Assembly (NCBI RefSeq): GCF_030651995.1
Contig: NZ_JAUSBN010000040.1
Span: 41,438 to 105,437, forward strand
Source of the DNA: Reyranella sp.
GTDB taxonomy: Bacteria; Pseudomonadota; Alphaproteobacteria; Reyranellales; Reyranellaceae
Reading direction: 5' to 3'
Length of the DNA: 64,000 bases
Position numbers and translations under genes: made by a program. The notes under the pieces were generated by a model. That model ran no database searches and had not been told where the DNA came from. It saw nothing but the letters and a program-made list of their open reading frames with translations. Below, in pieces: positions 55,863 to 63,953 of this stretch (position 1 is its first letter; each line of letters begins with the position of its first letter).

Positions 55863-56834
55863 ATGAAGACCACTGCCAGGTACCGCCATCGGCTGCCGCA
55901 GGGCGACGGTGGCCTGTTCCTGACCGACGGCGGAATCGAGACCAGCCTGATCTTCCAGGATGGTCTGGACCTTCCCCTCTTCGCGGCTTTTCCCCTGATG
56001 CGAGATGCCAAGAGCCGGCAATTCCTGATCCGATACTATGAGCGCTACATCGACATCGCGCGCACGCACGCCATGGGCTTCGTTCTCGAGAGCCCGACCT
56101 GGCGGGCAAGCGCCGACTGGGGCGCGAAGCTCGGCTATTCGGCGGCAGACATCGCCGCGATCAACGCCGACGCGATCGGCCTGATGCACGACCTGCGGGA
56201 CGGCTATGAGGACCGGGCATCACCGATGGTCGTGAGCGGCTGCATCGGACCGCGTGGCGACGGCTACGTGCCGGGCGAGGTGATGTCGGAGGACGCGGCC
56301 GAAGCTTACCACGCCCTGCAGGTCGAAGCCTTCGCGGATGCCGGTGCCGACATGGTGAGCGCCACCACCATGACCAATACCAGCGAGGCCATCGGCATCG
56401 TGCGGGCTGCCCTCCAGGCCGGCATGCCCGTGGCGATTGCCTTTACGGTCGAGACCGATGGCCGCTTGCCGACCGGGCAGACCTTGACCGAGGCCATCAG
56501 CCTTGTCGACCAGGCGACCGCGAACGGGCCGGCCTACTACATGATCAACTGCGCCCACCCCACCCACTTCCGGGAGGTGATGGAAGCGGACCAGGACTGG
56601 ACGCGCCGCATCCGCGGGCTGCGGGCCAATGCCTCGCGCCGCAGCCACCAGGAGCTCAACGACTCGCCCGATCTCGACGCCGGCGATCCGATCGAGCTCG
56701 GCGGGCAGTATCGCGACCTCTTGCAGACCCATCCGCAGATCAACGTGCTGGGGGGTTGCTGCGGCACCGATCACCGCCACGTCGAGTGCATTGCCCTCGC
56801 CTGCAAGACCGTGAGCGCGGCCGGGACTGCCTAG
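55863..56834 (+). CDS. Homocysteine S-methyltransferase family protein
   Basis: 323-residue zinc-dependent methyltransferase with a MetH-N-terminal-like barrel. The zinc cysteines are seen in MINCAHPTHF near residue 235 and GGCCGTDHRH near 300. LTDGGIETSLIFQDG opens the fold. The family moves a methyl from betaine, S-methylmethionine or similar donors to homocysteine; the donor is unclear. Overlaps the convergent ArsC-like gene by 4 bases. Confidence 0.9.
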   Translation: MKTTARYRHRLPQGDGGLFLTDGGIETSLIFQDGLDLPLFAAFPLMRDAKSRQFLIRYYERYIDIARTHAMGFVLESPTWRASADWGAKLGYSAADIAAINADAIGLMHDLRDGYEDRASPMVVSGCIGPRGDGYVPGEVMSEDAAEAYHALQVEAFADAGADMVSATTMTNTSEAIGIVRAALQAGMPVAIAFTVETDGRLPTGQTLTEAISLVDQATANGPAYYMINCAHPTHFREVMEADQDWTRRIRGLRANASRRSHQELNDSPDLDAGDPIELGGQYRDLLQTHPQINVLGGCCGTDHRHVECIALACKTVSAAGTA

Positions 56835-57172
56835 ACGAGCGCCTCGTACTGCTCGGGCTTGAAGCCGACGAGCAGCTTGCCGCCGCCTTCGAGCACCGGC
56901 CGCTTGATCATCGAGGGCTGGGCGATCATCAGCGCGATCGCCTTGCTCTCGGTGAGCCCCTCCTTCTCCTTGTCCGGGAGTTTGCGGAAGGTCGTACCGG
57001 CACGGTTCAGCAACACCTCCCAGCCGACCTTGCGGGCCCAGCCTTCGAGGCGGGCGCGATCAATGCCGGACGCCTTGTAGTCATGGAAATCGTAGGCGAC
57101 GCCCTTCTGGTCCAGCCAGGCGCGCGCCCTCTTCATCGTGTCGCAGTTCTTGATGCCGTAGATCGTGGTCAT
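56831..57172 (-). CDS. ArsC/Spx-family protein (YffB type)
   Basis: 113-residue thioredoxin-fold protein. IYGIKNCDTMKRARAWLD carries the single Cys of the ArsC/YffB group; RKLPDKEKEGL and MIKRPVLEGGG follow. It lacks the extra Cys of arsenate reductases of the thioredoxin-linked type. YffB is reported as a glutathione-dependent thiol reductase; arsenate reduction is unproven. It is 18 bases after the solute-binding protein gene, on the same strand. Confidence 0.87.
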   Translation of the reverse strand: MTTIYGIKNCDTMKRARAWLDQKGVAYDFHDYKASGIDRARLEGWARKVGWEVLLNRAGTTFRKLPDKEKEGLTESKAIALMIAQPSMIKRPVLEGGGKLLVGFKPEQYEALV

Positions 57173-57190
57173 GCGTCCACGATCCCGGAG

Positions 57191-58774
57191 TCAGGGCTGC
57201 ACGTCCAGCCCCTTGTAGAGCGCGGCGCTGTAGATGCCGTGCGACCGCACGTTCTTGATGTTCTTCTTCGCGACGAGAAACAGCCTCGAATGCGCCGCCG
57301 GGATCATGAGCGCTTCGTCGTGCACGCGGCGCTGGATCTCCTTGAAGAACTTCGCGCGGTCGGCGTCGTTCAGCGCCGTGCGGCCGGCGTCGAGGATGCG
57401 GTCGGTCTCGGCGTCGTTCCACATCATGCGGTTGGGCACCGGCCGGTTCTTGGAGTGGTAGTAGAGGTACATCTGATCGCCGGCCGACGTGTAGGGCACC
57501 GCCAGCGTCCAGATGTCGTAGTCCTGCTGGGCGATCTTCTGGAAGAAGACCGTCGGATCCCAGGTCTGGATCTTGATGTCGATACCAACCGTGCGCGCGG
57601 CGCCCTGCAGCACCTCCGACAGCTTGGGATTCTGTCCCACCGTGTACGAATACATCAGCAGCTCGAGCTTCTTGCCGTCCTTGTGTCGGAAGCCGTCGGG
57701 TCCCATTTTCCAGCCGGCCTCGTCGAGCAGCTTCTTCGACTTCTCCGGATCGCGCGTCGTGAGCACGTCGAGCGTCGCCGGCTCGAAGTCGAGCGCCTTG
57801 GGGTGGACGAGCGACCGCGCCGTCTCGGCCTGGCCGAAGAAGATCGCCTTGTTGATCTCCTCGCGGTCGACGAGATGGGCGAGCGCCTGGCGGACCCGCT
57901 TGTCCTGCAGGTTCTCGCGCGTGCTCTTCAGGCCCCAGTAGTACATCGCGAAATCGGCCGTCGGTTCGTAAACGGCGAGATTTGGCGCCTTCTTGAAGCT
58001 CTCGATCGCCTGCAGCGGATTCCAGTGACAGAAATCGGCCTGGCCCGAGAGCATCGTGGCGATGCGCGTCGTTTCCTCCGGCACGATGCGCCAGATCATC
58101 TTCTCGTACTTCACCGGACCCTTGTTGGCGTAGACGCCGGTCGGGCCCCACTTGTAGGCGTCGTGGCGCTTCAGCACGAGTTCCTTGCGCGGCTGCCAGC
58201 TTTCCCAGCAGAGCGGCCCGGTCCCGTCGAAGCCCTTGACGCCGAAATCGGCACCGAGCACCTCGACGTTCTCCTTGTTGATGATCGTCGCGGCGAAATT
58301 CGCGAGATCGACCAGCAGCTCGGAATGCGGCCGCTTCAACTTGTAGACGAGCGTGTAGGGATCGGGGGCGGTCAGACTGTCGATCTCGCCCAGCCGCCAG
58401 TAGAACGGCCAGCGGGCGGAGGGATCCGCCAGCCGCGTGAAGGAGTAGATCACGTCGGCCGCCGTGAACTTCTTGCCGCTGCAGAACGTGACGTCGTCCC
58501 GCAACGAGAACGTATAGGTGAGCCGGTCGTCGGAGACCGTCCACGATTTGGCCAGCAACGGATGGACGCTCTTCAGGTCCCAGTCGAGCGCGACCAGCGT
58601 ATCGCCCATCATGAACATGGGATGTCCCATGCCGCTCGATGTGTTGCTGTGGGGATCGTACCTCGGTGCGTCCTGCGAACGAATGTTCACGAAGATTTGT
58701 GCAGAGGCCGGCACCGCGAGCGCACACCAGCCCAGAGCGAGCGCCAGCACGGCGCCCGTTGCTCCCTTGATCAT
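57191..58774 (-). CDS. ABC transporter substrate-binding protein, peptide/nickel (SBP_bac_5) family
   Basis: 527-residue periplasmic binding protein. The signal peptide (MIKGATGAVLALALG...ASA) is followed by the family core: LAKSWTVSDDRLTYTFSLRD, VTFCSGKKFTAADVIYSF, DKRVRQALAHLVDREEI and the C-terminal half. Family members bind peptides, opines, nickel or sugars. No permease or ATPase gene is adjacent, so it is an orphan here. The ATG at 58774 opens the signal. Confidence 0.9.
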   Translation of the reverse strand: MIKGATGAVLALALGWCALAVPASAQIFVNIRSQDAPRYDPHSNTSSGMGHPMFMMGDTLVALDWDLKSVHPLLAKSWTVSDDRLTYTFSLRDDVTFCSGKKFTAADVIYSFTRLADPSARWPFYWRLGEIDSLTAPDPYTLVYKLKRPHSELLVDLANFAATIINKENVEVLGADFGVKGFDGTGPLCWESWQPRKELVLKRHDAYKWGPTGVYANKGPVKYEKMIWRIVPEETTRIATMLSGQADFCHWNPLQAIESFKKAPNLAVYEPTADFAMYYWGLKSTRENLQDKRVRQALAHLVDREEINKAIFFGQAETARSLVHPKALDFEPATLDVLTTRDPEKSKKLLDEAGWKMGPDGFRHKDGKKLELLMYSYTVGQNPKLSEVLQGAARTVGIDIKIQTWDPTVFFQKIAQQDYDIWTLAVPYTSAGDQMYLYYHSKNRPVPNRMMWNDAETDRILDAGRTALNDADRAKFFKEIQRRVHDEALMIPAAHSRLFLVAKKNIKNVRSHGIYSAALYKGLDVQP

Positions 58775-58884
58775 GTCGCTTCCTCCCGCCGGTGTATCCC
58801 CGGCTATGGGAAGCAGCCTATCCCGGGTGGCCAGTGCCGCCAAGCGGCTCGACGGCCACCGGGCCGTTCGCCTAAAGTCCGGCC

Positions 58885-59265
58885 ATGCCCATCGAGTACA
58901 CGATCGATCACGAAAAGCGCTTCGTCCACGCCCGGGTCCTGGGCGTTATTGCGATAAAGGACATCGAGGACTTCACCGACGCGGTCGTGGCTCAGAACGC
59001 CCTCACCTATCGCAAGCTGTTCGACGCCAGCAAGGGCGATGGGACCTACACCGAGCAGGACGTCATGACACTCGCTGCCCGCGCGGCGGCCTATGCAAGT
59101 CTCGCCAAGCGCGGGCCACTCGCACTGATCCCCAGGCCCGGCCACAATGCCGACCTCGCCCGGCGATACGTGAATCTCGGCAAGTTTACCGGCCAGGCGC
59201 AGATTTTCGACTCGGCCGAGGACGGCCTGAAGTGGCTGGAGGCCCAGTCCGAAAGCGGGCACTGA
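58885..59265 (+). CDS. Small protein of unknown function (STAS-like fold possible)
   Basis: 126-residue soluble protein: MPIEYTIDHEKRFVHARVLG, IKDIEDFTDAVV, YRKLFDASKGDGTYTEQDVM and ALIPRPGHNADLARRYV. The alternating strands and helices resemble SpoIIAA/STAS-like small proteins of alphaproteobacteria, but I cannot confirm it. It ends exactly where the convergent DUF934 gene ends. Confidence 0.72.
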   Translation: MPIEYTIDHEKRFVHARVLGVIAIKDIEDFTDAVVAQNALTYRKLFDASKGDGTYTEQDVMTLAARAAAYASLAKRGPLALIPRPGHNADLARRYVNLGKFTGQAQIFDSAEDGLKWLEAQSESGH

Positions 59266-59709
59266 TCAGGACGCCGCTGCGTTGCCGTGCGCGAGCCGGC
59301 GCAGCGAGGCCGGCACCTGATCGTCCTCCGCCGGTTGATAGACGACGCTGAACACGCTGCGCGCCCTGGCCAGCGCCTCACCAAATCCCTGCTGCTCGCT
59401 CTCGAAGGAATCGAACCCGCAGCGCAGCATGAATGCCACCTGGTCCTGGAGCACGCCGCCCGTGGCGCGCAGCTCGCCGCGATAGCCCATGCGACCGCGC
59501 AGGAGACGCGCCTGACTATAGGCGCGACCATCGCTGAATTTGGGGAATTCGAGCACGATCAGGCGCAGGCGTCCGAGATGCGGCGCGAGGTCCTCGACGG
59601 GATCGGTGTTGGCCAGAGACACAGCCGGCCATTCGGGCCGCGCCTGCCATTCGGCGAAGGGCAGAGCGACATAGGATGCGGGCAGCCCCGCTTCACTAAA
59701 CAGCGGCAT
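59266..59709 (-). CDS. DUF934 family protein, sulfite reductase-linked
   Basis: 147-residue protein of the DUF934 family, found almost always beside assimilatory sulfite or nitrite reductase genes. Seen are FPKFSDGRAYSQARLLRGRM, YRGELRATGGVLQDQVAFM and LRCGFDSFE. The start at 59709 overlaps the end of cysI by 14 bases. Its role is unclear; it is thought to be an accessory to sulfite reduction. In many relatives cysH sits between cysI and this gene; here it does not. Confidence 0.87.
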   Translation of the reverse strand: MPLFSEAGLPASYVALPFAEWQARPEWPAVSLANTDPVEDLAPHLGRLRLIVLEFPKFSDGRAYSQARLLRGRMGYRGELRATGGVLQDQVAFMLRCGFDSFESEQQGFGEALARARSVFSVVYQPAEDDQVPASLRRLAHGNAAAS

Positions 59710-61369
59710 AGACTCTCTCCTTGAAGGGTTGGGCGCCGATGCGCCGGTAGGTATCGACGAAGCGCTCCCCGTCCCGGCGCGCATCCAGATAGGTGGCGAC
59801 CAGCGCATCGACCGCCTCGACCACCTTGTCCGCCGTCACGGCGGGCCCGAGGATCGCGCCCAGCGCCGTCTTGCCGAAGTCGACGTCTCCACCGAGGCTG
59901 ATCTGGTAGAGCTCGACGCCGTTCTTATCGACGCCGAGGATGCCGATATGGCCGACATGGTGATGACCGCAGGCATTGATGCAGCCCGAGATCTTGATCT
60001 TGAGATCGCCGATATCGTGCTGCCGCGCGAGGCTCGCGAAGTGGTTGGAGATGCGTTGCGCCACCGGGATCGAACGCGCATTGGCCAGGGCGCAATAATC
60101 AAGCCCGGGGCAAGCGATGATATCCGTGATCTTGCCGACATTGGCTTGCGCGAAGCCCAGCGCCGCCAGTGAGCGGTAGACCTGCGGCAGGTCCTCCACC
60201 GCGACATGCGGGAAGATCAGGTTCTGCTCGTGGCTGACCCGCAGCTCGGCCTGGCTGCAGGCCTCGGCGATGTCGGCGACGCCATCCATCTGCGCGGCAC
60301 TGGCATCGCCCGGCGGCGTGCCGGCAGGCTTCAGCGAGGCGGTCACGATGGCATAGCCGGGCACGCGATGCGGCGCGACGTTGGACGTGAGCCACAACGC
60401 GAAGTCAGGGTCGCCCAGACGCTGCGCCTCCACCAGTCCAGACACGGCGGGTCGCGGTGGCAGATCCGGCGGCGCGAACTGGCGGGCGATGGCCTCGATC
60501 GTCCCGGCCGGCAGCTTGAGCGCGCCATCGCGGCTCGCGGCATACTCGGCCTCGACCTCCTCGCGCATCTTCTCCACGCCGACCTCGTGCACCAGGATCT
60601 TGATGCGGGCCTTGTAGAGATTGTCGCGGCGGCCGTAGCGGTTGTAGACGCGCAACGTCGATTCCAGATAGGCGAGCAGTTCTTCCTTCGGCAGGAACTC
60701 GCGCAGCGTCTTGCCGATCATCGGCGTGCGGCCGAGACCGCCGCCCACGATCACCTCGAAGCCGACCTCGCCCTGCTCGTTTCGCCACAGGCGCAAGCCG
60801 ATGTCGTGCACGCGCACGGCGGCGCGATCGTTGGGGGAGCCCGTGATGGCGATCTTGAACTTGCGCGGCAGGAAGGCGAACTCGGGGTGCAGCGTCGACC
60901 ACTGGCGCACGATCTCGGCCCAGATGCGGGGATCCTCGATCTCGTCGATCGCCGCGCCGGCATAGTGATCGGCGGTGACGTTGCGGATGCAGTTCCCCGA
61001 CGTCTGCATGGCGTGCATGTCGACCTCGGCCAGCGCCGCCAGAGCGTCGGGAGCATCCGCCAGCTTGATCCAGTTGAGCTGCAGGTTCTGGCGCGTCGTG
61101 AAGTGGCCGTAGCCGCGATCATACCGGCGCGAGATGTCCGCGAGCTTGCGCAGCTGGCGCGACGACAGCGTGCCGTAGGGAATGGCGATCCGCAGCATGT
61201 AGGCGTGGAGCTGCAGATAGAGGCCGTTATGCAGGCGCAGCGGCTTGAACTGCTCCTCGGTCAACTCGCCCGCCAACCGGCGGCGGACCTGGTCGCGGAA
61301 CTGCTCGACCCTCTCGGAGACCAGTGTGCGGTCGTAGTCGTCGTAGCGGTAGAAATGGGTGTCAGGCAT
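59696..61369 (-). CDS. cysI: Assimilatory nitrite/sulfite reductase (siroheme)
   Basis: 557-residue hemoprotein with fused ferredoxin-like domains and a siroheme/4Fe-4S site. The cluster cysteines are in CPGLDYCALANARS and GCINACGHHHVGHIG near residues 425-470; substrate-side basic residues include GHFTTRQNLQLNW. The family includes sulfite and nitrite reductases; the cysG and DUF934 context supports sulfite. The ATG at 61369 overlaps DUF2849 by 8 bases. Confidence 0.9.
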   Translation of the reverse strand: MPDTHFYRYDDYDRTLVSERVEQFRDQVRRRLAGELTEEQFKPLRLHNGLYLQLHAYMLRIAIPYGTLSSRQLRKLADISRRYDRGYGHFTTRQNLQLNWIKLADAPDALAALAEVDMHAMQTSGNCIRNVTADHYAGAAIDEIEDPRIWAEIVRQWSTLHPEFAFLPRKFKIAITGSPNDRAAVRVHDIGLRLWRNEQGEVGFEVIVGGGLGRTPMIGKTLREFLPKEELLAYLESTLRVYNRYGRRDNLYKARIKILVHEVGVEKMREEVEAEYAASRDGALKLPAGTIEAIARQFAPPDLPPRPAVSGLVEAQRLGDPDFALWLTSNVAPHRVPGYAIVTASLKPAGTPPGDASAAQMDGVADIAEACSQAELRVSHEQNLIFPHVAVEDLPQVYRSLAALGFAQANVGKITDIIACPGLDYCALANARSIPVAQRISNHFASLARQHDIGDLKIKISGCINACGHHHVGHIGILGVDKNGVELYQISLGGDVDFGKTALGAILGPAVTADKVVEAVDALVATYLDARRDGERFVDTYRRIGAQPFKERVYAAV

Positions 61370-61676
61370 AACGCACCGCGTCGGCTGCGATGGCATCGAA
61401 TGTGAGGCCCGAGGCGCGGATCTTCTCGCGCAAGGACAGCGGTTCGATCGTGCCGTCCTCACCCTCGGTCACCGCCACCAGGAACGGATCGACCACGCTG
61501 AAGGCCTCGACGCGGGCGCGCTCCAGCAGGAACTCGGCGCCACGCTTGTCGCGCGCGACCGCCGCATGCTCCAGGCGGTCGGTCCATTGCCCGGCCTCGT
61601 CGAGCCAGACCACCAATCCGTCGACCAGCCGGTTCGCCGATGCGACCTGCAGGTCGCCGCTCAGATTCTTGGCCAT
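61362..61676 (-). CDS. DUF2849 family protein
   Basis: 104-residue alphaproteobacterial protein between cysG and cysI. MAKNLSGDLQVASANRLVDG, VVWLDEAGQW, and FSVVDPFLVAVTE are typical. Starts inside the cysG stop (TGATG) and overlaps cysI by 8 bases, so all three are translationally linked. Its function is unknown; the steady company of sulfite reductase suggests an accessory role. Confidence 0.87.
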   Translation of the reverse strand: MAKNLSGDLQVASANRLVDGLVVWLDEAGQWTDRLEHAAVARDKRGAEFLLERARVEAFSVVDPFLVAVTEGEDGTIEPLSLREKIRASGLTFDAIAADAVRYA

Positions 61677-63025
61677 CAGGACACCTCTGCGAGCGCTGGG
61701 CTTTGGGACACGGCGGCATAGGCCGCGACGTCGCCCACGATGATCAGGCTTGGACCAGCCACACCGCTTTGGGCATGGGCGGCGGCGAGTCGTGCGAGAT
61801 CGCCGAGCCGGCCGGTTGAGACCCGCTGGTCGGGCCGCGTGCCGTTCTCGACGATGGCTACCGGCGTGGACGGCGCAGCGCCGGCGGCGAGCAGCCGGTC
61901 GCGCACGGCTGACGCTTCCGTGGCGCCCATGTAGATCGCCAGCGTGTGCCCTTCCGTGGCAAGCGAGGCCCAGGCGGGCTGCCGGCCGTCCTTGGCGCTG
62001 TGCCCGCTGACGAAGGTCACGGCCGCGGCGTGATGCCGATGCGTGAGGGGAATGCAGGCCGAGGCGGCGCACCCCAGCGCAGCGGTGATGCCCGGCACGA
62101 TCGTAAAGGCGAGGCCGGCGGCGCGCAGCGCGTCGACCTCCTCGCCGCCGCGACCGAACACGAACGGGTCGCCCGCCTTCAGGCGCACCACGGTCTGGCC
62201 GGACCGCACCCGGCGGACCAGCTCGGCATCGATGTCGGCCTGCGCCCAGCTCGGGCGGCCCTTGCGCTTGCCCACCGGGACGATCTCGGCGTCGCGCCTT
62301 GCCCGCGCCAGCACGGCCCGCGGCACGAGATCGTCATGCAGGATGGCGTCGGCTTCCTGAAGGAGTTGCGCCGCCCGAAGGGTCAAGAGATCAGGGTCGC
62401 CTGGCCCCGCCCCCACGATATGGGCGATGCCGGAGGGCGTCATCTGGCGCCGCGCCGCGTCCAGTTCACCGAGCGCCACGCGCCGGGCCCCGGCCGCGTC
62501 GCCGGCGAGCACCAGGCGTGCCGCTGGTCCCTCGACCAGGCGCCGGAAGAAGGCGCGGCGGCGGGCGGGGTCGGCGATCAGCGCATTGACCTGCGCCCGG
62601 AACGTCGTGACGAGGCGCGCCAGCGCGCCCAGCCGCTCGGGCAAAGCCGCCTCGATCCGGCCACGCAATACCGTCGCCAGGGTGGGCGAAGCGCCGCCGG
62701 TCGAGATCGCCACGACGACGCCGTCGCGATCGACGATGGCCGGCATGATGAAGTCGCAGAGGGCCGGCCGGTCGGCCACGTTCACCGGGACGCCGGCGGC
62801 CTTCGCCTGCCGATGCGCGGCGGCATCGCTGGCTTCATCTTCCGTAGCGACAAAGACGGCCACAGCGCGCCGCAGCTCCTGTGCGGTGGCAGAGCGCGCC
62901 TCGAACCTCAGGACGTCGGCACCGGCGGAGCGGGCCAGATCGGCCCGCAGATCCGCCTTCGGTCCCTCGCCGACGACCGCGACCTTGCGGCCGGTGAGAT
63001 CGAAGAAGAGCGGCAGGTGCTTCAC
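61676..63025 (-). CDS. cysG: Siroheme synthase
   Basis: 449-residue trifunctional enzyme making siroheme from uroporphyrinogen III. The N-terminal part (about 1-210) is the dehydrogenase/ferrochelatase with FFDLTGRKVAVVGEG and ISTGGASPTLATVLR; the C-terminal part is uroporphyrinogen methyltransferase with IVGAGPGDPDLLTLRAAQLL, LKAGDPFVFGRGGEE and IPLTHR. The Rossmann glycine loop reads VVGEG rather than VVGGG. The GTG at 63025 overlaps the stop of a 34-codon upstream ORF (TAGTG). Confidence 0.94.
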   Translation of the reverse strand: MKHLPLFFDLTGRKVAVVGEGPKADLRADLARSAGADVLRFEARSATAQELRRAVAVFVATEDEASDAAAHRQAKAAGVPVNVADRPALCDFIMPAIVDRDGVVVAISTGGASPTLATVLRGRIEAALPERLGALARLVTTFRAQVNALIADPARRRAFFRRLVEGPAARLVLAGDAAGARRVALGELDAARRQMTPSGIAHIVGAGPGDPDLLTLRAAQLLQEADAILHDDLVPRAVLARARRDAEIVPVGKRKGRPSWAQADIDAELVRRVRSGQTVVRLKAGDPFVFGRGGEEVDALRAAGLAFTIVPGITAALGCAASACIPLTHRHHAAAVTFVSGHSAKDGRQPAWASLATEGHTLAIYMGATEASAVRDRLLAAGAAPSTPVAIVENGTRPDQRVSTGRLGDLARLAAAHAQSGVAGPSLIIVGDVAAYAAVSQSPALAEVS

Positions 63026-63129
63026 TATACGGCCACGTGCACGACGACGTTGAGGGGGAGCATGCCGGTGGCCTGGGAGACCGACAGGACCCACAACGCA
63101 GCCTCGGAACGGGGAATGAACTTGGACAT
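63025..63129 (-). CDS. 34-residue upstream ORF coupled to cysG
   Basis: An ORF from the ATG at 63129 encodes a 34-residue peptide beginning MSKFIPRSEAALWVLS and ending VVVHVAV. It has an AAAGGCGG ribosome site 7 bases upstream and its TAG shares a base with the cysG GTG (TAGTG). It has no Cys, His-rich run or other amino acid bias that would mark an attenuator. A translation-coupling or regulatory leader peptide is the likeliest role. Its ribosome site is partly buried in a GCGGTAACCGC hairpin (63130-63140). Confidence 0.4.
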   Translation of the reverse strand: MSKFIPRSEAALWVLSVSQATGMLPLNVVVHVAV

Positions 63130-63240
63130 GCGGTTACCGCCTTTGATCTGGCGATATCTCGCACATTAGCCATGAGTTGAATTTCCGAAGGTTCTCCGGA
63201 AGGAAGCATTTCCTGCCGTTCAAGGTCCGGAGAAGGAAAT
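63130..63240. promoter_or_regulatory. Control region between the cysG operon and hsp20
   Basis: This divergent stretch has several inverted repeats: GCGGTTACCGC (63130-63140), TTCCG (63183-63187) with CGGAA (63197-63201), and CTCCGGA (63194-63200) with TCCGGAG (63226-63232). The CCGGA-rich pairs could bind a sulfur regulator. The wider 63026-63343 gap otherwise holds the cysG leader ORF and the hsp20 promoter. Confidence 0.35.
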
Positions 63241-63250
63241 TTTTACCGCC

Positions 63251-63278
63251 CTTGAAGCGGCCTCCTCCGCCCCTAAAT
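63251..63278 (+). promoter_or_regulatory. Sigma-32-type heat shock promoter of hsp20
   Basis: CTTGAAG at 63251-63257, 12 bases, then CCCCTAAAT at 63270-63278, close to the heat shock consensus (CTTGAAA, CCCCATNT). The start of transcription would be about 63286. Confidence 0.62.
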
Positions 63279-63285
63279 CACTGGT

Positions 63286-63313
63286 GTTCCCCGCGCCCAT
63301 TCGGGGCGGGAAC
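63286..63313 (+). promoter_or_regulatory. 5'-terminal hairpin of the hsp20 message
   Basis: GTTCCC (63286-63291) pairs with GGGAAC (63308-63313) and the stem continues inward through G-C pairs with two bulges to an ATTC loop, about 11 bp in all. It starts at the predicted +1. It does not contain the UYGCU signature of ROSE thermometers and leaves the AGAGAGG ribosome site free, so mRNA stabilisation is more likely than a thermometer. Confidence 0.5.
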
Positions 63314-63343
63314 GTCCAACATCGCTCAAGAGAGGATGATCAA

Positions 63344-63787
63344 ATGCGTACTGTCGACTATTCCCCGTTCTATCGCGCCACTGTCGGTTTCGACCGCGTC
63401 TTCGACCTGCTCGACTCGGTGTCCAGCCAGTCCGCCGCCAACGGCTATCCCCCGTACAATATCGAGAAGGCCGGCGATAACGCCTACCGGATCGTGATGG
63501 CGGTGGCGGGCTTCGCCGAGGCCGAGCTCAACGTGACCCAGAAGGAGAACGAGCTCCTGGTCACCGGCCAGACCGCGCCCACCGACGGCCAGGAAGAGAA
63601 GCAGTATCTCTATCGTGGCATCGCCGGCCGCAACTTCGAGCGCCGCTTCCAGCTCGCCGACCATGTGAAGGTCACGGGTGCGAAGCTCGCCAACGGCCTG
63701 CTCACGATCGACCTGCAGCGGGAGATCCCGGAGGAGAAGAAGCCCCGCGCGATCCCCGTCCAGGGCCAGGCGGCCCTTACCCACTAA
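63344..63787 (+). CDS. Hsp20/alpha-crystallin family small heat shock protein
   Basis: 147-residue chaperone of the IbpA type. The N terminus is MRTVDYSPFYRATVGFDRVF; the alpha-crystallin domain runs from about 35 to 130 (PPYNIEKAGDNAYRIVMAVAGF, FERRFQLADHVKVTGAKLANG, GLLTIDL), and the C-terminal IxI-like segment is AIPV. Holds unfolding proteins for later refolding. It has its own heat shock promoter and terminator, so it is a single-gene unit. Confidence 0.94.
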   Translation: MRTVDYSPFYRATVGFDRVFDLLDSVSSQSAANGYPPYNIEKAGDNAYRIVMAVAGFAEAELNVTQKENELLVTGQTAPTDGQEEKQYLYRGIAGRNFERRFQLADHVKVTGAKLANGLLTIDLQREIPEEKKPRAIPVQGQAALTH

Positions 63788-63813
63788 GCAGGCAGCAGCC
63801 TGCTGTCTCCGAA

Positions 63814-63847
63814 GGGGCGTCGCGGGAAACCGCGGCGCCCTTTCTTT
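63814..63847 (+). terminator. Intrinsic terminator after hsp20
   Basis: A GC-rich stem of about 10 bp (GGGCG-CGCGG with CCGCG-CGCCC, GAAA loop) at 63814-63840 is followed by TTTCTTT. It lies 27 bases after the hsp20 stop. Confidence 0.85.
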
Positions 63848-63865
63848 GTGGCGAAAGCCAAAGGT

Positions 63866-63953
63866 CCCTCACTTCGTTCGGGATGACAGTTTTGTTGGGA
63901 TTTGCGCAGTGCGCCGACGCGAGAAAACGCTGTCATCCCGAACGAAGTGAGGG
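63866..63953. repeat. Long perfect inverted repeat of the dispersed GGGATGACA type
   Basis: A 24-base arm at 63866-63889 (beginning CCCTCACTTCGTTCGGGA) is repeated as its exact reverse complement at 63930-63953, with 40 bases between. This CTTCGTTCGGGATGACA style is a familiar dispersed non-coding repeat in many bacterial genomes. Nothing else is seen from here to the window end. Confidence 0.8.

Noticed and set aside
63286..63343. ROSE RNA thermometer before hsp20
   Set aside because: No UYGCU signature and the ribosome site is not paired in the hairpin I can draw.
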